The translations under genes were made by a program, and so were the position numbers. This document shows positions 9,708 to 22,221 of a DNA stretch of 64,000 nucleotides, piece after piece. The stretch covers positions 1 through 64,000 of the forward strand of contig JANBQC010000045.1 in the NCBI GenBank assembly GCA_027576995.1, written 5' to 3'. This DNA comes from Dimargaris cristalligena (lineage: Eukaryota > Kickxellomycota > Dimargaritomycetes > Dimargaritales > Dimargaritaceae). The notes below the pieces were generated by a model that had not been told where the DNA came from, ran no database searches, and saw only the letters and a program-made list of their open reading frames with translations. Every line of letters starts with the position of its first letter. The stretch's first letter is position 1.

Positions 9708-12700
9708 AGGTCGTTTTGCGGCAGATCATCGCCAAGATCCTGTTTTACCATACGCGTTACGATCGTTTTCAAGCCTCTACATTGGCCGCTCTAGGCGATC
9801 TCTTCATTGACTATTTACAGCAACTCGCGCTGGCTGCCAAATTCCACGCTAACTATGCCGGCCGGACGCGTATCGAATTCCACGATGTGCTCATGGCCCT
9901 AGAGAATCAGGGCCCAGAATCGTCGGTGGCCGCATTGCCCAACTGGTGTCGAGCGATGAACTGGAGGGCAGGAACGCGAAAGTATACAGAGGCTATGCAG
10001 GGTAAACTAGCCTGGGACGCCCGTCTAGCAGGTAATTCGCAAGTCCACAGCTTTATTATAATGTATTCTTTATTGACTCGTGGGGCCACACCAAGGAAAT
10101 GCACCCATACTTGTATGTATACGGCAAATGTTCTTCCTACTGCAGCCGGAGTTGACCATTGCTATGCCTCGCACTTAGCTAGTCCGGCTATAGTATAGCA
10201 TCGTCCGATTATACTAAATGCGATCCCACCATCTCCCTATGCGCCCCATTCTATATCCAATCCGGCTCTATACCACCCACTCTACCGTCTGATCAGCCAT
10301 AATCCCAACATCTGACTCGCCCTCGACGACCGGTGACGATATGCTTACTTTAGAATATGCAGACGTGACTCCGGATGACTTGTTCGTTGATCTCGAATTT
10401 CTTGACCCCTCTGGCGACTCGATGGATTTGGATCAAATCGCACCATCCATCGCCCACCAGCTAAACGGCGGACCCCAAACATCCGCCCACGACGAATTCG
10501 AGCTCTACGATAGTGACTCTGAACATACCCACGTTGGATCACCATCACCGTCGAGCCACCGAACGACCTCCATGCTTGACACCTTCCAAAATTATCTACA
10601 CGAACAGGCCGGTCTGGCTGATCAACACTATATACCGTCATTCATGCCCGAATTGCCCTTGTCTGCCTTGCCCGAAGATTTTCGCTTACGGCATTCTAGG
10701 TCCGCTTCGCCCTCCCTAATAGTACCAGCGTCCACCGATGGTCCAAAGCCGCCTCTCTCGTCAGCTCCTGCCACGACCGCTGCCGAAGAAACTACTTCAA
10801 TATTACCACCATCACTCGACGCCCGCCCAGTACCCGAGGACTCGTCTTTAGACGAGGCTTCTGCCCTTATGGCACTCGTGGACCAGCCGGTTGTACCACT
10901 CGGTCCAGGCGAAGATAATCTCTATAACCGACCCCGCTTGCCCGCTCCTAATAAGCTAGATACACTCCTCCAGGACGTCCAAACCGTCACCTCCCGAAGC
11001 CAAGCAACATCCCTGTTACCGGCCCGATCACCACCCGCGTTTTTGTCCACCCCTAATATGAATCGAACCCCTTCCTCGTCTTTAGGTGGGAGTAGTGAGC
11101 CTTCAGCGATCGGATCAGCCAACCATCAACACCTTGATGACCTTTTCAGTCAAATTATGCGCCTCGAATCACCCGGTAGCTCCAAAAAATCGGGCCGGCG
11201 ACATCCGTCCGGCGGGGCTGGGCTACCCACAACTCAACCCACGCCGTCTGGCCTTTCTTTTACTGCTGACACGCATGCGCCCTCGTCCGCATTGTCTGCG
11301 CCCACCTCAGTGTCCCAGGCCGAGTCCACACTAATCCCATCGGCGTCTCTCTTTAACTATCCCAACCAAATCGTCCATCCCGCCGTTCAACTCGGGTCCA
11401 CTCCCTGCACTATACCATCTCTACTCAAGCAGTTGGTGCCCCGGTCCCGGGGTCTATCCATAGTACCTAGTCGAAAACCCAGCACCCATTTACAGCTACC
11501 CACCTACCCCCCGGTCGATTCAAATGGGTCGATTTCCTCAGCGGGACTCATGCACAATGGTGGCACGGGTGGAGGTGGTCATAATAGTAGGGGAAGTATA
11601 GGCGGGGGAGTGGCCCATAATGCACTTGGCTTAGGCAGTGGTGGGCAGCATACCCCCATTGCCATTCCAACGTCGGTATTTTCACATCCCAGCAGTGGGG
11701 CTGGCGGTAGCGGTACTCCCCCCCATCTTGGCCTGGGCTCCGGCAGCGCTACTCCGAGTATGAGGTCGTCAGCGTCCGGTAAACCCCCGAAACTCAAGTT
11801 AATGGGTAGACCGCCTACGCCACTAGCCGATTATTCTTCCGCCACGGGGCTCGGAATGGGCAATTCCCCCAATGTCGAATCCACTTCTTCGACCACCTCC
11901 GCTGCCCCCTCCTCGAGGGCCATTTCCATTCCCTCATCCATGTTTCGGCCTGGGACCCCCCAACGCCACCCCCCATCCTCGCCACTACATATTGTCCTGA
12001 ACGCCGATGGATCGTCGTCGGCCATGTCCCCGACCGCTGCGGGGGCTACTTTTCACTCCACGGCCGCTTCGTCCCCACCCCAGCCTACCTCTTTGACCTC
12101 GTCAATGTTAGGCCGGCGGGATTCCAGTAGTAGTACCCCGACCATTCGCATTCGTCACCAGTCCCCCGCCCCACCTACAGGAGGGGTGAGTGGCCGCCTC
12201 GATGACCATCGCTCGCCCAGCCCGCTTCCTTCAACACCATCCACACCGGCCACCGCTGGGCCACCGAAAATCAAAATCAAATTTTCGAACTTGAAACTTA
12301 AAGCCCCCGCACCGCCTTCCTCTTCGGCTTCCGCGGGGGCCTCGCCCGCCTACGACCGGTTCGGTGATTCTCGGCGCAGCGCCAGTGGGAATGGCCTGAG
12401 GGGTGATGGACATAATGTTTCGGTGCCCGGGCGGACCAACGGCGGTCACGCCGAGGGTAGGAAACTATCCACGTCATCCTCGTCGTCGGCATCCTTGGCG
12501 CTCGGCCATAACAGCCATAGCGATAATCGAGCACCACCGTCACCTTTACCTGCCCCGTATCCATCATCCACATCATCACTCAAACACCCGGCGACTGATT
12601 CTAGTAATGGATATAGAGGAAGTGGCGGTACCTCGCCGGCTACTCACTCGCGCACTTCGTCGTCGTCTTCCGCGTCCAGCCATCCTAAAAAGCGGCGTAA

Positions 12701-13160
12701 ATCATCGTTAGCCGGATCTTCGCCCGCCCCCTTTAGTTCATCTAAACCACCCCCCCACCACCCGTCCCATCCCCAACCCTATCCCTCGCCCGGCGGGAAT
12801 CCGTCGATGTCGCCCCATATGCCACCCCCACCCCCATTAGCACCAACGACCACCCACCCTTCTCCCTACCCTAATTCGCATTCCCATTCCCACTCACACT
12901 CCCTCTCTCACCCCCACCCGGTGTCGTCGCGGCCACTGCCACTGCCGCTGGGCTTCCGAAACGAACCGCCTGCCAACCTTAACCAGGAAGATATCACGCG
13001 CTGTGTATGCGCAACGCCGTACTTAGATGATAGCAGCTTCATGATATCCTGCGATAAATGTAAACAGTGGTTCCATGGTCGTTGCGTGGGTATCTTGCCC
13101 GGGTCGGTACCGGAATCATGGTTCTGTCCGCGATGCGTTTCCCGGTTGAAAAAACGCTAA
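9689..13160 (+). CDS. TAF3: TFIID subunit TAF3: histone-fold (BTP) and PHD finger protein
   Basis: TFIID component that pairs with TAF10 through its histone fold and, through its PHD finger, reads H3K4me3 at promoters (known for metazoan TAF3). Exon 1 is 9689-10031, with the BTP/bromodomain-associated fold at residues 1-90 (VLRQIIAKILFYH, STLAALGDLFIDYLQQLA). Exon 2 runs from 10354 (or 10363; both AG acceptors keep phase) to 13160. The protein is about 1049 aa. The centre, about 850 aa, is disordered and rich in Ser, Pro, Gly and His. The C-terminal PHD (about residues 995-1045) has C-x-C, C-x2-C, H-x2-C and C-x2-C ligands. It also keeps MISCDKCKQWFHGRCVGI, including the Met and Trp that build the trimethyl-lysine cage. 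Yeast Taf3 lacks the PHD, so this resembles animal TAF3. Confident in identity; the exact acceptor is uncertain. Confidence 0.93.
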
Positions 13161-14087
13161 TTTTAGCTAGAAGCTTTTAAGCACCCCAATGCACTAACCC
13201 CACTCTCTCTCACCCCTCACTTCCCCCCGCAATATATTTTTCGATTTTTTTTTAACCCCGCCGTTGCTCCACACTCTTTTCCCCGCTGCTGCTCACCATT
13301 TACCAATTAAGCGGTAGGGACCCGATCTTGAAAGGCTTAGAAGATCTTATCCCTTATTATAATACCGTTTTTTTCTTCTTATATTCCCGCTACTACTATG
13401 TTCCCCTCAAATCCCGTTGATTTTCGTTCCGAAATCAATTCACCCTGTAATAATAATTTATTCAATCCAAAACTTATCGACGATTTGCTTTCGCTGTTGC
13501 ACCTTTCTATGTTCTTAAGGTTTTTTATTTTTTATTTTTATGTTCTTTCAATTATACATCGTAATAAATCGGAATGCTGTTTCCCCGCCGTCCATGCATA
13601 CGATTCAGGAGGAGGTCAGTCTGCGGCCAATACTTACTGACTAGACTGGTATGCCGAACGGTAGATAGAGATAATGTTAGACTATATATCAGCACTCCCC
13701 GAATAATGTAGGCGGTGATAATAGGAGTAGAAGAAGCCATAATGAAAAAGGTATAATATAGGGGGGGGTATGATATAATTAGGCAAGTGGAAGACAAACA
13801 AAATAAAATGATAGCCTTAGAGAATGTAGGGCAAAACTAAGGCCGATGGTGGATTTGACAGCTATGTGTATGAGTGGTGGTGTATATATGTATATATGGT
13901 CAATTATAATACTTATCCAAATGGCGGGTTAATATCGTATTTTAGTGAGGGATAATGTAAGCAACAGCTGGTATAGATAAATGTCCCCAAACGCAAAAAT
14001 GGTAAAAACAAATTATAAACGGCCCCCTCTTTAATGCTATAATAATTGCATGATATTGAACGCTTCCTATACTTTCTTTACCCCACT
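13161..14087. other. Convergent 3' region between TAF3 and CHS5
   Basis: Both neighbouring genes end here, so it should hold two 3' UTRs and polyadenylation signals. It is AT-rich, with a TGTATATATGTATATATG tract near 13877-13898. No coding region is supported. Confidence 0.6.
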
Positions 14088-15314
14088 TTACGTCAAATAG
14101 TACGACAGAGCGGGCTGCAGTTTCTTGTTCGTTTCGCAGGCAATCAGCCAATCGGGCTTCACGATGGGAATATTCAACTGCACGGCCTTTTCGTAGTTCG
14201 GTCCCCGGGGGGTCCGACACAGCAAATGGGTGGAGTCCAGCGACACTTCACTGGACCACTGGGCGCCGATACGTTGGAGGCAGGTCCGAAGGGACTGGGT
14301 TTCGACTTCACTTTCGTAGTCACCGAACGCGACGTGGATACCCGTTAAGTTTTCGAGCGCGTGGGTTTGGGCATTAACGGTATTGGAGGCGTAGGTACCC
14401 GCGGACGTTTTCATGTCCAGGGAGAATTTATAGGCGTGGTTGACATCCAGGCCACTTACTTTACACATGGTGTGGTCGAGCGGGATATGGAGGGAGGATT
14501 GCGCGCCGTCCCGGTAGAGCACCAGGCGGTGGAGGTCAGCCGCGGCGAGTTGGAGGGGCTCCCATTCGAGCGTCACTGAGGTTTGCGTGGCCGAACGGAC
14601 CTTGAGTACCGGGGCCTGGGGCTCGCGGGTCCCAAATTCGGCCATGATCTCTTCCTGGAGCGCCTCGAATTTCGCGCGTTGTTTGGCCTCTTCGTTTGTA
14701 TTGCGGCGTACTTCAATGTTGACAATCGACCCGCTGCCGACCCCGCTGGGTAGTAGAAGCGAGGGAAATTCAATCAAGTGGTTCTCTTCGGTGAGGAGCA
14801 TCGCCTGGGTGCGGTAATAAATAATTACATGGTTCCAAAAATGGGTATGTAAGTAGGGATAGCATTAATTGAGGTTTTAAGCCGCCAAGAGGAGACAGAG
14901 GGAGGGAGGGGTATTTGGGTTCGCCTCAGCCATGTTAGCTTGGTTCTCTTGCGCCGGTGAATTCGGGGCATCAAAGTAGTACCAAGAGGGTGAAGAGAGA
15001 AAAGGTTTGCGCATTGGAACAGGGAAGCCAAGACCCAAGAGTTGCCACCCGCTACTGGCGCCAAATCCGGCATTACATTTGAACAACGGTCGAGATGAAT
15101 CGTGGTTATACTTAGTGACACTTGCCAAGACCGCAATGCTACATCCTATAGCCGAGGCTGGGGTCCCGTCCTTCGAACATGGGTGAAATTAGAGCAAGAG
15201 GAGAGGGGGAGGTCGACTTACCATGCCCGCATCGAGTTTGCCTACGGTGAACTGCACCGAGGATGTGGAGCTGCTCGAGTCGCTCACCGATGGAGACTTT
15301 TGCACGGAAGCCAT
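14088..15314 (-). CDS. CHS5: Exomer scaffold Chs5, minimal form (FN3-BRCT only)
   Basis: Chs5 is the dimeric core of exomer, the trans-Golgi coat-like adaptor that sends chitin synthase and other cargo to the surface; it binds Arf1 through its FN3-BRCT part. Two exons: 15222-15314 and 14088-14804, with a 417-nt intron in phase 0; 269 aa. Exon 1 encodes a Ser-rich start and QFTVGKLDAGM. Exon 2 continues with MLLTEENHLIEFPSLLLP, matching the yeast N-terminal dimerisation strand. FN3 is at about 95-175 (SVTLEWEPL), BRCT at about 180-265 (VAFGDYESE, STHLLCR, IPIVKPDWLIACE). The stop comes directly after the BRCT end (YYLT). Budding- and fission-yeast proteins go on for hundreds of residues with a long acidic/basic tail. 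Here that tail is absent, and I see no downstream exon. Start chosen as the only ATG that joins in phase. Confidence 0.93.
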
Positions 15315-16225
15315 CGAAGATACTGTTGGCTCGCCTGGTAAAAAGGTCGGGAATGGGGACTAATACACTAGTGGTTGAATAGGAAATAGATGCTGGAGCT
15401 CTAAAGCAATTCACGAAGCCAAAGGTGGTTCTCAGAAGCGAAGCGGTGATGTAAGAAGCTGAATCTACGTGAAAGATGAGGCGGAATGAGGTGGTGGCAG
15501 TGGAGAAGGGCTGTAAAGTATACCTGCAGTCAGATGGACGGTGACGGGTAGTGGGGGCTTGGTTCAGGCAAGATGGAGAATTCGGGCATATACCTCCTTC
15601 AAACTCCGTTTCAGGTAGGCCTCAGTAGTTCAGGCCGGAAAATAGCTTGTCTATAGAGTAGCCCTCTCCCTCTCTTTCCCTCTCTCTCTCTCTCCCTCCT
15701 TCCTATAATACTCATTGATTTATAGGGGATAAATCAGCACTAATGTTGATCGATTTTGGTCTAGTCAAATGGCTCGCCGTGAATGGACCAAGTACAGATA
15801 TAGTGGGGTTTGGATACCCCTTAGCCATAGAGCGCCAGCAATAACATTACCAAACATGCACCCATAACCATAGCCATTCTGACTTGTGAGTAGTCTGAAA
15901 CAGCCCCCCAAACTCAAGCACGTTTTCCTTAAAAAAATTATTCAATGTTTATATACTAATTGTCCATAGGACTCAATGATACTCGACCATCAAGAGGGGG
16001 TAAATATTGCAATTAATCTATAATTTGTTCAGTAAAAATGTAGATGGACGTACGAAGAGTATAGTAATATCACACAATCAGGAACCAGAAAATAGGCCTG
16101 AGTGTACAGTGGTCCGGAGGCATGGACAGATGATTGAAGCGAGCCCAAATAGAGGCCACCAAACCAGGGTAAACTAAGCGAGTCGGATAACAATCACATT
16201 CTTATTTATTTTTCATCTCCAATTT
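15315..16225. other. CHS5 promoter and 3' flank of the substrate-binding protein gene
   Basis: No gene is supported. A CT-rich tract at about 15660-15705 may be part of the CHS5 promoter region. The remainder is AT-rich. Confidence 0.5.
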
Positions 16226-18547
16226 CTAGAGATTCGTAGAGAAAGTGGCGGTAAGAACCACGATGGTCAGCCCCCAGACAGTAGTGTAGTGGAGGGATGA
16301 ACCGGAATTGTCGGGGATGGGTTTCGAGCGGACCGTGACGTCCGACCATTGGATGTTCTCGCAGCCATAGGGACGCAACTACAGACGGAAGTGTGGTAAT
16401 AAATAATATTTTACAGCAGACCATATAACGATTAGCCTTATCGAATATGGGGAAAGGGAAGGGGCACACTGTACACCATTGGACTGACTTAACTACAAAA
16501 AAACGATTATCGAAAGACTCTTACCTTTTCAAGTTCCAGCCCGTTCTCGGCCCGTCCCGTTTTCATGACGCTCAGAACCTCCTCTCGGGCAAGATTACGG
16601 AACCACAGCCGAGGCAGTTGTTTGGAGGAGGGCATGTAAACCGCCCGAATGAAATCCTGAAGTAGCACATCCGCCGAGGAAACCGCCGTATGGTACCATC
16701 CTGTAAATGTATATGAGTATACGGGACCATTGAAATATAATTAAGTGGGTCAATTGCCATATCATAGAATCAATAGGCAATTCACTACAATGAATACCAC
16801 CGGGAGCCCGTCACCTCAGATCTACTGCTAATCAGACACAACTCACCCTGCCAGTGCACATCCCCACTATCTAAACAGTATATATATATATATATATATA
16901 CGGCTTTGCATATCCACAAGCCCGGTTACTTACCGTTGCCATCGGTTGCTGTTCGCAGCCCATCTTCACGGAACACCATCCGATTATAAATAAACTTAAA
17001 CACCTGCGCATCCTGCGGCGTGTCCTCGATGCCAAAGTGCTGCAGCACGGCTTCAATCGTATGAGTCCCGTACGTTTCATCGATTAAAATATCCGCCTGT
17101 GTCAGTGCGAAGCGCATCGCCGCCTTGTTGGTGAATTTACTTGTAATACCCTTATTGATCATTTCAGCACCGGCGTCCCCGGTGAGGGCCACTTTGAATG
17201 GAGCCTGCGTGAGAATCCACGTTTCCTTGTGGTCGTTGGCCTCCTTGGGCTCTTCGTAACGGGCCCAGGCCACTTTGAGGGGTTGGAGGTTTTTGGTTTC
17301 GAGCACCTCCTTGAGTTTGTTTTTCATGCAGCGGTAGTTGTCGTTCATCATCTCCACCCGGCGGTTGGCCTCGCCCTCGCGGTCCACGAACAAACTGTAG
17401 AATCCAATCCATTCGCTTCGCTGATAGTTTGGAATTGCGATGAATATAGATGAACATAGTTAGGTAGATAGGTTAGTGAGGGGTTTAGCCGCTATGGTGT
17501 AGGGACCTCAAAAAAAAAGGGCCATGGGTTTAGTCCACAATGGACGTGTTGGTAATACCCATGTGCAACGAGTGATTGGGGCCCATATGGGCTTGGCTCG
17601 GAATAAGCCGGCGGTGGGCTACAACAGGGACCTTCCCCCAGGTCGTAAAACCCCTACTTACCTTTAACGGTGTACGTTCGGTGGATTCATTGACGGTGGC
17701 ATACTTATCCTCGGGCATAAAGTGACCCGTAAAAGCAATATCCACCATCCCGGACTGCCGGTCATTTAAACGGGACGGTAGCCCGATGAACCGGTCGTAG
17801 GGCTGTTTGAACATGGACTTTTTATCGGACGAGTCTACGTGCGGGGCCGCCGATGACCCCTCGATGGGAATCACATTAGCGTAGCCCAGCTTGTAGAGGA
17901 ATGATTGGGTGGAGTTTTGGGCTACCCCAATACGTTCGACCGGGGTCTCGAAAATTTTAAACTGGTCTTGGTTGTAGCCCGACGGGGTAGGAGTGCCGCA
18001 TTTGACCAATAGAAAATTTTCGTCGGTGATGTGATTGGAAATCTCTTTGTAGTGGTTGAAGTACTTGACGGTGAAAGAGTCCTCGTCGCTGCCTTGGTAG
18101 TTAAAGATGGGCAGGTGAGGTCGAAGCGGGAGATTTGGAAAGAGAGATATAAATATGTATATAAAGGGTAGATTGGGCACGATTAATAAATACATATGGG
18201 TAGAGGTTGGGCGGGTTGGGGTTGGGTAACCCAGTCCCCACAGAGCGGGAATAGACCCAGCAACTGGCCATCAAAATAATGACCGACATACCGGGTTTGG
18301 AGATATGGAGCCGTATATGGTAATCGATCATAATGGTTAGTGAATGGGTAGTATAATAGCCGGACTTACTCTGCCATTTTTCGGGGTAGTAATCGACATT
18401 GGGGTCGAAAACGTCAGGGGAAACGCATTCGCGCTTTGGATTGGGCGGTAACTCGGTGGTTGTTATATTTCCCACACTGGCCGCATAGCTACAGCTCCCC
18501 ACCGTGGCGAGAATAAGACAGAAATGGTTAAGTTGGTTGGTACGCAT
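16226..18547 (-). CDS. Secreted ABC-type substrate-binding protein (TroA/BtuF-like), probably GPI-anchored
   Basis: Resembles bacterial periplasmic iron-complex/vitamin-type binding proteins (Pfam Peripla_BP_2 type). Five exons: 18370-18547, 17662-18092, 16934-17420, 16525-16700, 16226-16378; all phases agree; 474 aa. Residues 1-23 are a signal peptide (LNHFCLILATVGSCSYA). Family landmarks: FTVKYFNHYKEI, LLVKCGTPTPSGY, VERIGVAQNSTQSFLYKLG and VIPIEG in the first lobe. TPLKRSEWIGFYSLFVDRE starts the linker helix, and FALTQADILIDETYG and DVLLQDFIRAVYMPSSKQLP lie in the second lobe. The tail has a Ser/Gly stretch (DNSGSSLHYY) followed by a final hydrophobic segment (VWGLTIVVLTATF), as in a GPI signal. 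No permease or ATPase partner is nearby. Ligand unknown; iron-siderophore, haem or cobalamin are options by family. Four introns show it is a settled eukaryotic gene. Confidence 0.8.
16879..16900. repeat. TA dinucleotide microsatellite in an intron
   Basis: About eleven TA units inside the intron 16701-16933 of the substrate-binding protein gene. Confidence 0.95.
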
Positions 18548-21323
18548 TGGGGTGAAATATATATCTTTATGTATATATAAAGAGCAAGAGAGTAATATAA
18601 CCAAATAGAAGGGCCTGTACTCGGGAAATGCAGGGGAGTACTATAAATTGGTATTCTATGATGAATATGAATAAGCCGAACTCTAATCAGCCGTTTTTAC
18701 GAGTGTATCCAACCCGAGTTAATGATCATAGATGCAGGGACCAGAATACGTCTCGGGGGAGGGAAACCACCCAAGACTTTATATCTACCACACTAAAATA
18801 AATTTAAGTATAGATTGAGAAGAGAGGTGAAACATATAGTATACGAAATAATGTATCGAGTAATTTCATATATTAAGCCAGCCAAAATAAAAGAGTGCAA
18901 ACGGGAGGATGGCGTACCCACAGTTGGGTTAAATAGAAACGGGGAGATAGCTACGCGAAGGTAGGGATTACTGACCACAACAACCGAGGCACTAGCTAAT
19001 TACACAAATGGGAGAAAGGAGTGGAAGTACTCTCTCGCCTACATTGATGTAGCCAACGGTGTAAGAGGACACTGGTAGGACAACCACCCTAGGAGAACCG
19101 TTCTATTATATTCACCCGTAGAGAATGACGAACTGGCTGTATGAAGCGGCCCTGGAGCAGCCTAAGACTGGTGCCGAAGAAGGGGGGGCATAGTAACAGG
19201 AGGGGAGGGCGGCTGTTATCTAAACGCAACTGTTGACCCACGGAGTCCCACACCGGATGATTGGTTAGCTAGGAGCTACAAGTCCAGGGTGCTAGAAGGG
19301 GGAACTCCATGGTTAAAGAGTTGGCTAGACGGGGAACGCAGACAACAGGGAGGGGAAGGGTAGGGTAGGGGGGAAAGTTAGCGGGGGGCATGGGCTCGTT
19401 TAGGGCAGGCCGCTTAGTCAATGTCGTACGTGCCTTTGGCAACACAGCCACAATCCTACCCACACATACCTACGTATAAAAGTACACATGTATGGTCAAC
19501 CCCCAATACGAATACTTAAAATCGGCCAGCCAAGTTACTCGGCCATGAAAAATTCTCACTGCAGCCGTATTCTACGGATATCTTGCATTCAAATTGTGTA
19601 TCATTAAGTGCAATTGACGTGACTCTCTCAACCATCGTCGCTGAAGGTTGCGGAATGTTGGACAGCGGCTAGTAGTAGGAACTTGCTGCCGTTCGGTTAG
19701 ACTCATCGGAGGGGATTCAGGTATACTCTAGATATAGATATATACTAGAATAGGGTACCATTGTGTTAAAACGCACCTCCAAATGGGTGGAATATTTGGT
19801 TAAAGTACAGTTTTCTCAAATTATGGTATGTTATTTACCAGATGTTAGTATTATTGCCATGATAAAATTGTATTTACTTTAGCCCGACAACTACAAACGA
19901 GAAGGGGGGTGGGATACCAAAGAAGAATGGGTTATACTCACCTAATAAGTGAGTTAAGTGGACGCTCTTCTTCTCCCTTCATCGCAATGCCGTGTGGAAC
20001 CTTCATCCAACATCACCCGGTGGTATTCGTCCAACCTCTGTATGACTACCAAGAAGGGGAAAGCAGGGAAGTGATTTTAGCGGTATATCCCCCCCCCTCC
20101 AAGAGCTTCTCGTTTAGTGCACGCCGTCTAGGCTGAGAAACTCCCCACCTCCGTCTTCACCTTAATGTGAACAACCATGGGACTTGCGTATATGGACATT
20201 CTCTCCTGTTCGCAACCTAACCGTCCATTCCGAAACTTTGGAGTTCGATTGTACCAGCCTCTGACTCATTGGGAATACCTGATAAAGGAGTCTTGGGTTG
20301 ATCAGTATTATTTCCCCCCACCCATTCTCCCATCGCCGCATCCGTTTTGGGCTTAGACGTGAGTGGCCTCCATATTAACTCGTTGAAGATACGGACGGCC
20401 TGTGGTGAGGATGGTAGCGGCATGAACAACCATTTCGGGCTGATCCGTCCTACTTCTCCCCCAGTGGTATTAGGTCTGCCGAACGATATAGATCATTTAT
20501 TTGATTGATACGTCGGCGGATGGACAAAATAAGATAGTATGGGGAGAAGGTAGCGCCGAAGGGTATGTCGGTTTCGGTGCTTAAACCAGTGAGCGAATTT
20601 ATTAGATGCATCTAAGCATACCCCAAACACTTACCGAGAGGTAGCCTAGTTGACATTGGAGGTCCTTGATGGGTGTCATAAACATGATATTAAATTTAAC
20701 AATCTTAGAACAGCAATAATAGAATATCCTGTGGGTAAGGGCTAATCGGTGCTAGTGGGAAGAGGAAGGTTTGAGGCAAATACTGGGGAACTGGCCACGG
20801 TAGTGTCACTGAATCTCATCATATATCAAACTACTTTAAATTAAAAATGACTATTGGCAGAGATGGTTTAGGGCTTTAAGTTCACACATGGTCGATTATT
20901 CTACCAGCGCGATTGATCTGATAAGGTAAATATGTGAAGGTTACTAGTCATATTGATGGTGATTCGGGCTAGGTAGGTGGAGTAACTTCCCGAATACCCA
21001 TGACTAGAATAATCAATTTCTATAAGTGTTTACCCCCCATTATCACTCCATCTGTTTATTCCGATCCCTACGCCAGGGACATTATCTTTAAAGTGACAAT
21101 TTGGCATTTACTCTTTAAAGGCGCACCCCCCCCTCCCCAACAGTTATGTCGTGGGGACTCGTGATTATTTGGCATCATAGTACCAATACCGGCCCATTCG
21201 ATAAGCGGTCTTGGTAACCATACCTGGGGTGGATTTAAAAGAAAATTTATTACTAACGGCAATGCTGATGGTATGGTTTTACTGGGTAATGTTGGGGATA
21301 TTCAAAATCCTCAAACAGACTAG
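18548..21323. other. Long intergenic region
   Basis: About 2.8 kb with no supported gene. The 5' end (18548-18725) has no minus-strand ATG and holds TATATATAAAG at about 18570-18583, probably the promoter and leader of the substrate-binding protein gene. A short imperfect palindrome with TCTAG/CTAGA arms lies near 19727-19750. No terminal repeats or transposase frame are visible. Confidence 0.5.
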
Positions 21324-22221
21324 TTACATCCGGCTGAATACACCATCGGAGTAGTGGCATTTCAGAACCATCTTGAATTCGGCTTGTTGGTGGTAAAAGT
21401 GTTTCTATGGAAGGGGTTATATTCAAGGTGATGGATTATTGATTACAAGTGATACATGGTGGATTAGTTTAGGTCGTTTTACAATAGCTGGGCGGGTGTT
21501 TTGAGGGAGGAGAAGTAACAGGATGAAGCTAGCTAGACAGGGAAGGAGTAAACAGAGAGCCATCTTATAAATCAAGTAATCCACTATTTTTTAAAAAAAC
21601 AAAATCAATCAATATAGAATCAATAAGACTTACCAGGAGTTGACACTGCTGCGAGTTCAGCGTATCGTCGGCCTTGCAAATATTGTAGTCCTGCAATAAC
21701 GTGATGACGCCGTTTTTGAGGCTGGTGGGCATACCCAAAGCCCGCAGCTGGGTTTCCATGTTATTGGGGAAGGGTTCGCTATCAGGACCCCGGACCACGG
21801 GACCCTGGGCGAGGGCCACGGTTTCGGTGGCGACCACACCGGCGCGGGCGTAGTCTAACCGGGTGAAGTTCTTGAAGTAGGTCTGGACGGCCTCGGGACT
21901 TTCGTTGGTGAACAACAAACCGACGTCGTTGACCAGGGCCTTGCCGAGGTGGTGGGTATTGGCCTGGTACTCGTCCTCGGGACTGGCGCCAAAGGCCTTG
22001 CCCATGACCTTGTTGTTGCCCCAGAAGATTCGGCTGTGGGACCAGTCGTGGCGGACTTCCTTGAGGAAATTGTTGCGCATGTTGTCGCAGGCGAACACGT
22101 AGACGTGGTCGTATTTGTCCAGAGCTTCCTCAATCTTCTGGGTCAGCTCGGTCTTGGCCACCCGGGTCTTGGGGATGGCCTTGGTCAGGGACACTACCTT
22201 GGAGCGCTTGGAACGAGGCAT
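21324..22221 (-). CDS. MRT4: Ribosome assembly factor Mrt4 (P0-like)
   Basis: Mrt4 is a nucleolar paralogue of ribosomal protein P0. It holds the stalk base of pre-60S particles until replaced by P0. Exon 1 is 21634-22221, exon 2 is 21324-21404, intron 229 nt in phase 0; 222 aa, close to the 236 aa of yeast. It begins MPRSKRSKVVSLTK, the conserved basic start. Then come VYVFACDNMRNNFLKEVRHDW and the RNA-binding core with IFWGNNKVMGKAFG. Exon 2 encodes KHFYHQQAEFKMVLKCHYSD, the family C-terminus. It lacks the P0 acidic stalk tail, as expected for Mrt4. It is divergent from the SAP-domain gene at 23086, and an AAAATTTTC element about 175 nt upstream resembles the ribosome-biogenesis RRPE motif. 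Confidence 0.95.
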
